From positions 124,001 to 188,000 of the forward strand of contig JAGTXK010000243.1 in the NCBI GenBank assembly GCA_019096195.1: a stretch of DNA of 64,000 nt, in the 5' to 3' direction. This stretch comes from Boletus sp. NGJ (taxonomy: Eukaryota; Basidiomycota; Agaricomycetes; Boletales; Boletaceae). Of this stretch, positions 20,089 through 28,850 are shown piece after piece. The notes beneath the pieces are model-generated. The model did not search any database and was not told the origin of the DNA. It saw only the letters and a program-made list of their open reading frames with translations. Position 1 is the first letter of the stretch, and the number at the start of each line of letters is the position of its first letter. The translations under genes were made by a program, and so were the position numbers.

Positions 20089-22860
20089 TCATGGCTTTGA
20101 GACTCGTAAGAGTGTTTCTGCCATTAGGTCAGCAGTGTCCCCAGCAAAAACCGGGGAAGCAGATCTCCGCTGTACATTGATGACGTCGTCTTCTAGATCA
20201 ATCACTTTTCCTGATTGCAGACGACGCCATTTTGCTGGTAGAGCGGGTTCAGGCGGGCCGGCATGACCTGGTTGGTCATCTGGATGGATGGAATCCAGTT
20301 CACCGGTACCCTTATCTGCTAAACGTTCCAACACGATCTTTTTCCAAAGATTTGTTAGGTCGAATAGTTGCGTGGTGCGTTTCCGCGACACGATTACTCG
20401 ACGGTCTAGGATATCCGTACGCCGGAGGTCAGGGACCTCAGTCGGTGTACCATCAGCACGCACAGACTCTATACAGAGCCGGGGCTTCCGGTCCACGTCA
20501 TCCGTATAGCCAACTGGCTCCGGGGGGAATTCTATGTTGAATTCCATACGCTCGGCTTTATACAGCCAAGATCGCATATATCCTAGGATCGTGTCTCCTA
20601 GTTTAGTGACGGAGAATAACTCCCATGCTGTGTTGTACTCGGTTTTGAGCACCAGGGCCGCGCTTGCCGCTGCGACATCGGATTTGGTCGTTAAGCGATT
20701 GTTCCATCGCTCCTGGAGTTTATTGCGTCTCCAAGACAACAACAGCGCCTCGTCATATCCACGCATCACATAGATGGAAACCAACCAATCTAGCGCATCG
20801 AGATAGTTTTCGAACGTACTACTCAGCGTGGCGAGACGACTCATTTCACCGTAGAATGTACCTCGTTTGACATCTATCGGGTGACCTGAGACATAAGGAA
20901 TTCTCTGGTGGAGCGACTTGGCCTTCTGGTATGGTCTATGCTGCAATTTACCTCTATTATCCTTATAGAGCAGCATATCCAGGAAAGGCTGGGCATTGCC
21001 GACGTCCCACGTTATGACACAATGATCGATTTTTACATTGTCGGTCATAATGGCAAGCGCTTCCTGAGGGCTACTTGCGTACACTATGCCGAGACAATCG
21101 TCGATATACCTACCGTAATAGGCAATCCTTGGGTGATTGAGAATTCCATCACGTTTTTCGCAGAACCAGCCATACAAATTAGCGAGGTCTGGCGAGTCTG
21201 CGACGCCCATTGCTAGGCCGTTTAGTTGTTGGAATATCTCCCCATTGAATTGTGTCAGCAGCTCCGTGTTACCAACCCGTAAACAGTCGTTAAAGAACAT
21301 AACAAAGTTATGCACCGACAATCCGTTCCAATGCTCATTTTCGTCCCCTTCATTCTGGTAGACCCATTCGACAAACATGCCGAAGACTCTATCCAAGCAC
21401 AATTCCAAAGGAATGTTGGGGTAATAAGCAACTACATCGCCGGTGACGATGTAGAATTTGGCACCCGGAATCAGGTGGAGCTGGCTCAATTTTATCGCTA
21501 AATCTTTGCTGCCATGGATGACAGTTAGCGCCTCGTCAACTAGAGGTTTGAGCAATTTACTACAGAATTTGGCGGCCGGATTCTGGATCGCGCTATGACA
21601 GGGTAGGATGGGCCTGAATTTGACTGGTTGTTTATGGATCTTTGGGATTCCATAAAAGCGCGGTATATGGTGATCTGCCGTAGGGGCGGTAACAAGATGC
21701 TTTAAGTATTCATCTATGGAACCATATTTCCAGCAATATATGTCCGACCGCTGAGAGAGTAAGATCATCTCGTTACATTTTTTATCGAGGATCTGTTTCG
21801 CAGCAGCGTTGTCGAGGCGTTTGTATTCGCGCTCGTTTGACAAACATGCGAGGGTATTTTCTATAATCCAGGTCCGCTCTGACACCGCTAAGCCGAGGTT
21901 CTTGTCGGTAGGAGTGATCACATAGTCGTGATCCAACATGAACTTGCGTAACTCGTTTACCTTGGGACCGAGCGGTTTGAATGTGCCGTCGACAAGGCCA
22001 TCAAGCGGGGCATTGGCAGTGACGTTGTGGACGTATGCACGCCCTCGCTTGAGAGCGAGTTCGCAATAAAACGGTAATACGGGTGGGTCCGCCTTACTGG
22101 GCGGAGACACATCGTAATCGGGATCATAGGTAGTATTAGTTTCTCCCTCTAATATAAATTTGACCTTCCATCTAAAGCGTCTTACGAAGTCTAGATACGC
22201 GTCAGTGATCAATTGCGTCTGACGCGGTTGGTGAAACATATGTTTCATACCGATACCAAGGTCGAGTTCTAACTCCCGCGGTATAGAAACTCCTGGGCCT
22301 GTATGTATACGTGATTTGAATCGGCCAGCCTCTACAAACTTAAGAGGGATATGTCGAATCACGCAACTTATGGCCTGCAAAGGTGAGGCGAAGTCTATAA
22401 TCTCATCCGGTAATGTCCAGTACTTGGGGTACTCATAGTCACTCATTAAAGAGTCCAAACACGAATCACAAATCGCATTGAGTGTAGGAATGTCCATAAA
22501 GTCATCTACACTATTTTCTACGGAGTCCTTTCCTAAGCTCCTTCTTTTGCTCCCGGATGAGCGCTCTACCCTCTGCGAGCAGCCTTTCCCTTGGCCCCAT
22601 GTGCTTGGCCTTTCGATGAGGGGCCGGAGGGGGTGCGGGCCTGCGCCTGAGATCGAGGCGCTCCTCCGCGGTTGCTCTTCCCTCCTCTTCCCGTTGCTTG
22701 AGGACGACGCGGGGGACGACCTCCGGTTGAAATACGCGCTGACTTGTGCGCGCTCTTGCGGGGGGGATGCTGTTGATGACCCTGGGGAGCAGGGCCGGAG
22801 GGGCGAAGTGGCTACAACAGCATGTGAGTGCCTGATAACCGGTACGGAAGCGGCAGGCAC
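20089..22860 (-). CDS. Penelope-like reverse transcriptase (PLE-C)
   Basis: The 923-codon frame contains the RT core: YGIPKIHK, FRPIL, motif A GDVVAYYPNI, motif B LNGLAMGVADSP, motif C RYIDD, then QPFLDM and HPIDVKRG. These match the telomerase-like RT of Penelope elements. The C-terminal roughly 250 residues carry no GIY-YIG endonuclease, the hallmark of the telomere-attached PLE group. The first roughly 110 codons are Ser/Arg-rich and overlap another open frame, so the true start may be nearer MDIPTLNAICDSCLDSL. The catalytic motifs are intact; activity is not shown. Confidence 0.8.
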   Translation of the reverse strand: MPAASVPVIRHSHAVVATSPLRPCSPGSSTASPPQERAQVSAYFNRRSSPASSSSNGKRREEQPRRSASISGAGPHPLRPLIERPSTWGQGKGCSQRVERSSGSKRRSLGKDSVENSVDDFMDIPTLNAICDSCLDSLMSDYEYPKYWTLPDEIIDFASPLQAISCVIRHIPLKFVEAGRFKSRIHTGPGVSIPRELELDLGIGMKHMFHQPRQTQLITDAYLDFVRRFRWKVKFILEGETNTTYDPDYDVSPPSKADPPVLPFYCELALKRGRAYVHNVTANAPLDGLVDGTFKPLGPKVNELRKFMLDHDYVITPTDKNLGLAVSERTWIIENTLACLSNEREYKRLDNAAAKQILDKKCNEMILLSQRSDIYCWKYGSIDEYLKHLVTAPTADHHIPRFYGIPKIHKQPVKFRPILPCHSAIQNPAAKFCSKLLKPLVDEALTVIHGSKDLAIKLSQLHLIPGAKFYIVTGDVVAYYPNIPLELCLDRVFGMFVEWVYQNEGDENEHWNGLSVHNFVMFFNDCLRVGNTELLTQFNGEIFQQLNGLAMGVADSPDLANLYGWFCEKRDGILNHPRIAYYGRYIDDCLGIVYASSPQEALAIMTDNVKIDHCVITWDVGNAQPFLDMLLYKDNRGKLQHRPYQKAKSLHQRIPYVSGHPIDVKRGTFYGEMSRLATLSSTFENYLDALDWLVSIYVMRGYDEALLLSWRRNKLQERWNNRLTTKSDVAAASAALVLKTEYNTAWELFSVTKLGDTILGYMRSWLYKAERMEFNIEFPPEPVGYTDDVDRKPRLCIESVRADGTPTEVPDLRRTDILDRRVIVSRKRTTQLFDLTNLWKKIVLERLADKGTGELDSIHPDDQPGHAGPPEPALPAKWRRLQSGKVIDLEDDVINVQRRSASPVFAGDTADLMAETLLRVSKP

Positions 22861-22925
22861 TCACACCACCGACTTTCGGCGTAAGCCGCTCTGACCGCCG
22901 CGTTGACTGCACGGTCCACTGCCGA

Positions 22926-25900
22926 TTGAATGGACGGTCCGGCTGGACCAGTCGCATCCTGCATGTCAACGTCAGCGGCGTCCTGAGTACGCTTCTTCGC
23001 GGCGCGCTTCACTTCCGCGGCTACCGTAGACGATACGATGATCGCCTTGAGACGGTAGAGGATGCGGATGGAAACATTCACATCAGACGGTGGGTCCAGT
23101 CGACCATCCCGTTCACCATCTGTCGCCAGGTGTTACAGGACTGGGTCGTGTACGCTGACCGGATTAAGGCGATCATCGTATCGTCTACGGTAGCCGCGGA
23201 AGTGAAACGAGCCGCGAAGAAGCGTACTCAGGAGGCCGCTGACGTTGATATGCAGGATGCGACCGGTCCAGCCGGACCGTCCATTCAATCGGCAGTGGAC
23301 CGTGCAGTCAACGCGGCGGTCAAGCGGCTTACGCCGAAAGTCGGTGGTGTAAGTGTCTGTCGTTTCTGTACCGGTAAACAGACGCTAACTGCTGTTGAAG
23401 CCACTTCGTCCCTCCGGCCCTGGTCCCCAGGGTCATCAACAGCATCCCCCCCGCAAGAGCGCGCACAAGTCAGCGCGTATTTCAACCGGAGGTCGTATCC
23501 CGCGTCGTCCTCAAGCAACGGGAAGAGGAGGGAAGAGCAACCGCGGAGGAGCGCCTCGATCTCAGGCGCAGGCCCGCACCCCCTCCGGCCCCCCACCGAA
23601 AGGCCAAGCACATGGGGCCAAAGGAAAGGCTGCTCGCAGAGGGTAGAAAGCTCATCCGGGAGCAAAAGAAGGAGTTGGGAAAAGGACTCCGTAGAAAGTA
23701 GTGTAGATGCCATGCTGGACATTCCTACCTACCATGCAATCTGTAACGCGTGTCTTGACTCACTTATGTGTGACTACGAATACCCTAAGTATTGGACATT
23801 ACCAGATGAGATAATTGACTACGCTACGCCTCTGCAGGCCATTGCGTGCGTGATTCGACATGTGCCTCTTAAGTTTATAGAGGCGGGCCGATTCAAATCA
23901 CGCATACACACTGGCCCAGGAGTTTCTATTCCGCGGGAATTAGAACTCGACCTTGGTATCGGCATGAAACACATGTTTCACCAACCACGTCAGACACAAC
24001 TGATCACTGACGCGTACCTGGACTTTGTCAGAAGATTCAGGTGGAAGGTCAAATTTATTTTAGAGGGAGAAACCAATACTACCTATGATCCTGATTACGA
24101 CGTGTCTCCGCCCAGTAAGGCAGATCCACCCGTATTACCGTTTTACTGCGAGCTCGCGCTCAAGCGAGGGCGTGCATATGTCCACAACATCACTGCCAAT
24201 GCCCCGCTTGATGGCCTTGTCGACGGCACATTCAAACCGCTCGGTCCCAAGGTAAACGAACTTCGCAAGTTCATGTTGGATCACGACTATGTGATCACTC
24301 CTACCGACAAGAACCTCGGCTTAGCGGTGTCAGAGCGGACCTGGATTATAGAAAACACCCTCGCATGTTTGTCAAACGAGCGCGAATACAAACGCCTCGA
24401 CAACGCTGCTGCGAAACAGATCCTCGATAAAAAATGTAACGAGATGATCTTACTCTCTCAGCGGTCGGACATATATTGCTGGAAATATGGTTCATTAGAT
24501 GAATACTTAAAGCATCTTGTTACCGCCCCTACGGCAGATCACCATATTCCGCGCTTTTATGGAATCCCAAAGATCCATAAACTACCGGTCAAATTCAGGC
24601 CTATCCTACCCTGTCATAGCGCGATCCAGAATCCGGCCGCAAAATTCTGTAGTAAAATGCTCAAACCTCTAGTTGATGAGGCGCTAACTGTCATCCATGG
24701 CAGCAAAGATTTGGCGATAAAATTGAGCCAGCTCCACCTGATCCCGGGTGCCAAATTCTACATCGTCACTGGCGATGTAGTTGCTTATTACCCTAACATT
24801 CCTTTGGATTTGTGCTTGGATAGAGTCTTCGGCATGTTTGTCGAATGGATCTACCAGAATGAAGGGGACGAAAATGAGCATTGGAACGGGTTGTCGGTCC
24901 ATAACTTTGTTATGTTCTTTAACGACTGTTTACGGGTTGGTAACACGGAGCTGTTGACGCAATTCGATGGGGAGATATTCCAACAACTAAACGGCCTAGC
25001 AATGGGCGTCGCAGATTCACCGGACCTCGCTAATTTGTATGGGTGGTTCTGCGAAAAACGTGATGGTATTCTCAATCACCCACGGATAGCCTACTATGGT
25101 AGGTATATCGACGATTGTCTCGGCATAGTATATGCTAGCAGCCCTCAGGAAGCGCTAGCAATTATGCAAGAGAATGTAAAAATCGATCATTGCGTTATAA
25201 CGTGGGACGTCGGCAATGCCCAACCTTTCCTGGATATGCTGCTCTATAAGGATGATAGAGGGAAATTACAGCATAGACCATACCAGAAGGCCAAGTCGCT
25301 CCACCAGAGAATCCCCTATGTCTCAGGTCACCCGATAGATGTCAAACGAGGTACATTCTACGGTGAAATGAGTCGTCTCGCCACGCTGAGTAGTACGTTC
25401 GAAAACTACCTCGATGCACTAGATTGGTTGGTTTCCATCTATGTGATGCGTGGATATGACGAGGCGCTGCTGTTGTACTGGAGACGCAATAAACTCCAGG
25501 AGCGATGGAACAATCGCTTAACGACCAAATCCGATGTCGCAGCGACAAGCGCGGCCCTGGTGCTCAAAACCGAGTACAACACGGCATGGGAACTATTCTC
25601 CGTCACTAAACTTGGAGACACGATCCTAGGATATATGCGATCTTGGCTTTATAAAGCCGAGCGTAAGGAATTCAATATTGAATTCCCCCCGGAGCCAGTT
25701 GGCTACACGGATGACGTGGACCGGAAGCCCCGGCTCTGTATAGAGTCTGTGCGTGCTAATGGTACACCGACTGAGGTCCCTGACCTCCGGCGTACGGATA
25801 TCTTAGACCGTCGAATAATCGTATCGCGGAAACGCACTACGCAACTATTCGACCTCACAAATCTTTGGAAAAAGATCGTGTTGGAACGTCTAGCAGATAA

Positions 25901-26123
25901 AGGGACCGGTGAACTGGATTCCATCCATCCAGATGACCAACCAGGTCATACCGGCCCTCCTGACCCCGCTTTACCAGCAAAGTGGCGTCGCTTGCAATCA
26001 GGAAAAGTGATTGATCTAGAAAGTGACGACCTCAATGTACAGCGGAGATCTGCTTCCCCCATGTTTGTGGGGGACACTGCTGACCAGATGGCAGAGACAC
26101 TCTTACGAGTCTCAAAGCCTTGA
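22926..26123 (+). CDS. Penelope-like reverse transcriptase (PLE-D)
   Basis: The open frame has 1065 codons, but its first part runs back across the junction into PLE-C sequence, so the natural start lies later, possibly ATG 23711 (MLDIPTYHAICNACLDSL). RT motifs are at about residues 546 (GIPKIHK), 616 (GDVVAYYPNI), 688 (LNGLAMGVADSP) and 726-730 (RYIDD, catalytic Asp pair). Later come QPFLDM and HPIDVKRG. No endonuclease domain is visible; the tail (EFPPEPVGYT to LLRVSKP) is unassigned. Such enzymes are thought to prime on free chromosome 3' ends. A second conserved frame overlaps 23400-23698. Confidence 0.8.
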   Translation: MNGRSGWTSRILHVNVSGVLSTLLRGALHFRGYRRRYDDRLETVEDADGNIHIRRWVQSTIPFTICRQVLQDWVVYADRIKAIIVSSTVAAEVKRAAKKRTQEAADVDMQDATGPAGPSIQSAVDRAVNAAVKRLTPKVGGVSVCRFCTGKQTLTAVEATSSLRPWSPGSSTASPPQERAQVSAYFNRRSYPASSSSNGKRREEQPRRSASISGAGPHPLRPPTERPSTWGQRKGCSQRVESSSGSKRRSWEKDSVESSVDAMLDIPTYHAICNACLDSLMCDYEYPKYWTLPDEIIDYATPLQAIACVIRHVPLKFIEAGRFKSRIHTGPGVSIPRELELDLGIGMKHMFHQPRQTQLITDAYLDFVRRFRWKVKFILEGETNTTYDPDYDVSPPSKADPPVLPFYCELALKRGRAYVHNITANAPLDGLVDGTFKPLGPKVNELRKFMLDHDYVITPTDKNLGLAVSERTWIIENTLACLSNEREYKRLDNAAAKQILDKKCNEMILLSQRSDIYCWKYGSLDEYLKHLVTAPTADHHIPRFYGIPKIHKLPVKFRPILPCHSAIQNPAAKFCSKMLKPLVDEALTVIHGSKDLAIKLSQLHLIPGAKFYIVTGDVVAYYPNIPLDLCLDRVFGMFVEWIYQNEGDENEHWNGLSVHNFVMFFNDCLRVGNTELLTQFDGEIFQQLNGLAMGVADSPDLANLYGWFCEKRDGILNHPRIAYYGRYIDDCLGIVYASSPQEALAIMQENVKIDHCVITWDVGNAQPFLDMLLYKDDRGKLQHRPYQKAKSLHQRIPYVSGHPIDVKRGTFYGEMSRLATLSSTFENYLDALDWLVSIYVMRGYDEALLLYWRRNKLQERWNNRLTTKSDVAATSAALVLKTEYNTAWELFSVTKLGDTILGYMRSWLYKAERKEFNIEFPPEPVGYTDDVDRKPRLCIESVRANGTPTEVPDLRRTDILDRRIIVSRKRTTQLFDLTNLWKKIVLERLADKGTGELDSIHPDDQPGHTGPPDPALPAKWRRLQSGKVIDLESDDLNVQRRSASPMFVGDTADQMAETLLRVSKP

Positions 26124-26892
26124 GTGCACCGTCGTATCACCCGAGAAGGGGCCATGATACTGATGGAGTCCCTCTACCGCAGAGCTTCAACTCACAGCTG
26201 GGGCGCCTCGGCCCCTCGGCGAGCCCGACCTATAATGGGAAGGGTACCTGTTTGCTCCGGCAACAGGCTAAGTTTGTGCGGGAGAACTGGCTCGTACACG
26301 GTAAGAAACTACCGCCCGACGTTGAGCCTCACTATCACCGACGCGATTGCGTACTCTTGGTGTATAGGAAAACCGGAGAGAAACTCTAGTCCGGATGGTC
26401 GGCGAAGTAGAGAATGAAAGGGTTGTCTGAGAGCCTCAACGAAGCCTCTCCATACAGCGCCTGGCTGGAATCCCGGGTAACCGGGGGGTCCGAACAGTGC
26501 AATACTCAGTAGGAATCCAATGTCCACCTTCGGGGGGATAACGGACGAAGAGTCCGGCCACAGACGGCGTGTAACGTATGTGCAAGCTTACGATAGCTTT
26601 AGACCTGAGTAACTCGAAACGCTTTGCAGTGTTTATTCGTTTTAGTGACGTTAATCGTACCACCAGTATGGTAAGGTGGGAAGCACTCCCTCGAATCGAA
26701 AGTGCGAACGCAGGCAGTGCGTGATCTTAGCCCGACATGTTCTAGATACGGGCTGAAGACTGGCTCAATACATGCCAGAACGCCTGAATAACCTTACCCT
26801 AACGTGAGGATCGGTGCTATAGCCTAGCCCATACGCGTAACTCATTGGGTCTTTAGCGTTAACCTAACTTATTAACCGCTAACCCTAACGTG

Positions 26893-26916
26893 CTAACCCT
26901 AACCCTAACCCTAACC
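26893..26916 (+). repeat. Internal telomere-type tract in PLE-D
   Basis: A run of CTAACC units separates the PLE 3' region from the T tail. The same tract is at the same place in PLE-A (3504-3527), PLE-B and PLE-C, so it is an inherited part of the element. Confidence 0.85.
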
Positions 26917-27262
26917 GGTTAACTTAGGAACCTAACGGTGGCACACCCCCGGCAAGGGGTGAGAATAAATTACGTAAGTGGTCTAGACCGATCCCGGAGA
27001 TTGCCGAAGAAGCATCGGACCGAGAGACCTAACGGCCCGACTCGGCTATCTGCGCCACCCGGCTCGGCTATTTAATTACCGCGGCCGTGAGAGAACTCTC
27101 ACGCAGAAGCGCAACCGGAAAGATCCGAGTGACAACCGGCAAGATCCGGTTTAATTTCCGCTGCGTAATCTCCGCTTATTCCCACGTTTCACTGATGGTC
27201 CGTGCACGATTCGTTCCCTATAAATACAGGGTACGTAATCAAGAAATTCTTTTCACTATTCC

Positions 27263-27337
27263 GCCAGAGGTCTGATGAGTCCCCGGACGAAATAGGTGGT
27301 TGAGTGCTGGTCGCCCTCAGCCTATTACCTATCTGGC
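27263..27337 (+). ncRNA. Type I hammerhead ribozyme (PLE-D tail)
   Basis: Helix I GCCAGAGGT (27263-27271) pairs with ACCTATCTGGC (27327-27337). Then come CTGATGA, GTCC/GGAC, GAAA, and helix III ATAGG/CCTAT, extended by TTGAG/CTCAG. The predicted cut is between 27326 and 27327, 65 bases before the element end. Confidence 0.87.
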
Positions 27338-27536
27338 TACCATCCCACACTACCCCGCTCGCACTCTCGCTTCGCTCGAGTGCTCGCTCCCCCCTAACCT
27401 AAACTAACGCCTGTAAGCCTGATCGTTGGGATCGATTCCAACGTCAACGATGACGGCAGGGTTAAGGGAGCTAACGCTATACCGCGGCCATGCTGCCTGC
27501 CGGCTCGGAATCTAGAATGCCGGTTCGGACCGGCCG

Positions 27537-27914
27537 GAACCTAACGGCCCGACTCGGCTATCTGCGCCACCCGGCTCGGCAATTTAATTACCGCGGCCGT
27601 GAGAGAACTCTCACGCAGAAGCGCAACCGGAAAGATCCGAGTGACAACCGGCAAGATCCGGCTTTAATTTCCGCTGCGTCAATCTCCGCTCTTCCCACGT
27701 TTCACTGATGGTCCGTGCGCGTACTCGTTCCCGTATAAATACAGGGTACGGTAATCAAGAAATTCTTTTCACTATTCCGCCAGAGGTCTGATGAGTCCCC
27801 GGACGAAATAGGTGGCTATGGAGAGCTGGTCGCCCCATCAGCCTATTACCTATCTGGCCCCCCATCCCACACATATCCCCGCTCGCACAGCTCGCTTCGC
27901 TCGCGTGCTCGGCC
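27537..27914 (+). mobile_element. PLE tail unit T7 (5'-truncated)
   Basis: Lacks the first part of T but keeps the TATA-like box (27734-27741), hammerhead and terminal hairpin, and ends in CCCTAACC. The 27392-27536 stretch in front of it is unassigned, with short TAACC-like words at its start. Confidence 0.7.
27779..27858 (+). ncRNA. Type I hammerhead ribozyme (T7)
   Basis: Core intact. The extended helix III is CTATGG against CCATCAG with one bulge, a compensated variant of the PLE-D helix. Confidence 0.85.
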
Positions 27915-27950
27915 CCCCTAACCCTAACCTAACCCTAACCCTAAACCTAG
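27914..27950 (+). repeat. Interstitial telomere-type tract
   Basis: CCCTAA units with slight irregularity between T7 and X copy 2. The order of tail, tract and next element is what successive additions to a chromosome end would leave. Confidence 0.85.
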
Positions 27951-28331
27951 AAAGCGACTGCGTGGGAGAAATTCCTTAGTATGGCGGTCATAAGTCCTGA
28001 AAAGGAAATTTCATGAGCCAGTCTGCCCAGGACAATACAAAATCATGGTGAGGTGTACATAAGCCGGTTAGTATGTCCTAAGGTGGTGTGGGTTTAGGGG
28101 TGTGCGCCCCTACTGATGAGACCAAAAGGTCGAAACCCATGACGGGCCTTTAGTGTAGATAAACACTAGGGTGCTAGCTAAGGCTAGACACCGCCGGCGA
28201 ATTGGTACTCGACCGGTAGACAATATCTCTAGTGCGACCCATAAGGTAATCCCTTGCCGAGGCAACAGCGTTATCGCCTTACCGCCGGTAACGCCTCGCC
28301 TCGCCGCTTCGCGGCTCGGCTCGGCTCCCTA
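27951..28331 (+). mobile_element. Element X, copy 2 (5'-truncated)
   Basis: Begins AAAGCGACTGCGTGGG directly after the telomere-type tract and ends at the terminal hairpin (28303-28307 with 28311-28315) followed by CCCTAACC. It is 5'-truncated if 18135-18676 belongs to X. Confidence 0.65.
28088..28140 (+). ncRNA. Type III hammerhead ribozyme (X copy 2)
   Basis: Helix III is 28088-28093 with 28135-28140. The cut-site T is 28094. Helix I hairpin is 28095-28112, CTGATGA 28113-28119, stem II 28120-28131, GAA 28132-28134. Type III topology (open helix III, closed helices I and II) differs from the type I ribozymes of the T units. Confidence 0.87.
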
Positions 28332-28813
28332 ACCGGTTAAACTTAGAGAACCTAACGGTGGCACACCCCCGGCAAGGGGTGAGATAATATTACGTAAGTG
28401 GTCTAGACCGATCCCGGAGATAGCCGAAAGAAGCACCGGCCCGAAGTCCTCGATCGGCCCGTCTCGGTTACTACGCCACCCGGTCTCGGCAATTTAATTA
28501 CCGTCGACCGTGAGAGAATTCTCACGTAGAAGCGCAACCGGAAAGATCCGAGTGTTACCGGCAAGATCCGGTTTAATCTCCGTTGCGTCTATCTCCGCTT
28601 CTCACGTTATTATTAATGGTCCGTGCGCGATTCTTTCCCGTATAAATACAGGTAAGAATCAAGAAATTCTTTTCTACTATTCGCCAGAGGTCTGATGAGT
28701 CCCCGGACGAAATAGGTGGTGTTGGAAGCGGAGGCTCCAACGCCTATTACCTATCTGGCCCCCCATCCTACACATATCCCCCTCGCTGCTCGCTTCGCTC
28801 GCAGCTCGGCCCC
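28332..28813 (+). mobile_element. PLE tail unit T8 (solo)
   Basis: Complete T unit without RT, diverged from the others. TATA-like box 28641-28648, hammerhead, terminal hairpin GCTGC/GCAGC (28785-28789, 28801-28805). It is the T copy nearest the single-copy chromosome. Confidence 0.75.
28683..28759 (+). ncRNA. Type I hammerhead ribozyme (T8)
   Basis: Core and helix I unchanged. The extended helix III is GTTGGA/TCCAAC, a perfect six-pair stem unlike that of any other copy, which is strong covariation support. Confidence 0.87.
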
Positions 28814-28850
28814 CCTAACCCTAACCCTAAACCTAACCCTAACCCTTAAA
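28814..28850 (+). repeat. Interstitial telomere-type tract at D break
   Basis: CCCTAA-like units joining the 3' end of T8 to the cut end of repeat D at 28851. Confidence 0.85.

Larger units (their letters stand above)
18807..23050 (-). mobile_element. PLE-C, long Penelope-like element
   Basis: Minus-strand element with a long RT frame, a 3' untranslated region with an internal CCCTAA tract (about 19298-19321) and a T tail with TATA-like box (18986-18993) and hammerhead, ending against a TTAGGG tract. It differs from PLE-D by several percent, so it belongs to a slightly different lineage. The shared 5' sequence stops near 23050, where it meets PLE-D head to head. Confidence 0.8.
23051..27391 (+). 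mobile_element. PLE-D, longest Penelope-like element
   Basis: Plus-strand element with the longest RT frame in the window. It includes the 5' region, the RT, about 750 bases of 3' region, an internal tract of four CCCTAA-like units (26893-26916), and a T tail with TATAAATA at 27219-27226, hammerhead, and terminal hairpin GCACTC/GAGTGC (27361-27366, 27378-27383). CCCTAACC follows. PLE-A and PLE-B are near-identical to its 3' half, so D or an identical sister is their source. Confidence 0.8.

Noticed and set aside
26120-26389. 89-codon frame overlapping the end of the PLE RT frame (also at 6051-6320)
   Set aside because: No ATG start, and the equivalent stretch in the diverged copy PLE-C has stops and altered frame; copies A, B and D agree only because they are near-identical.
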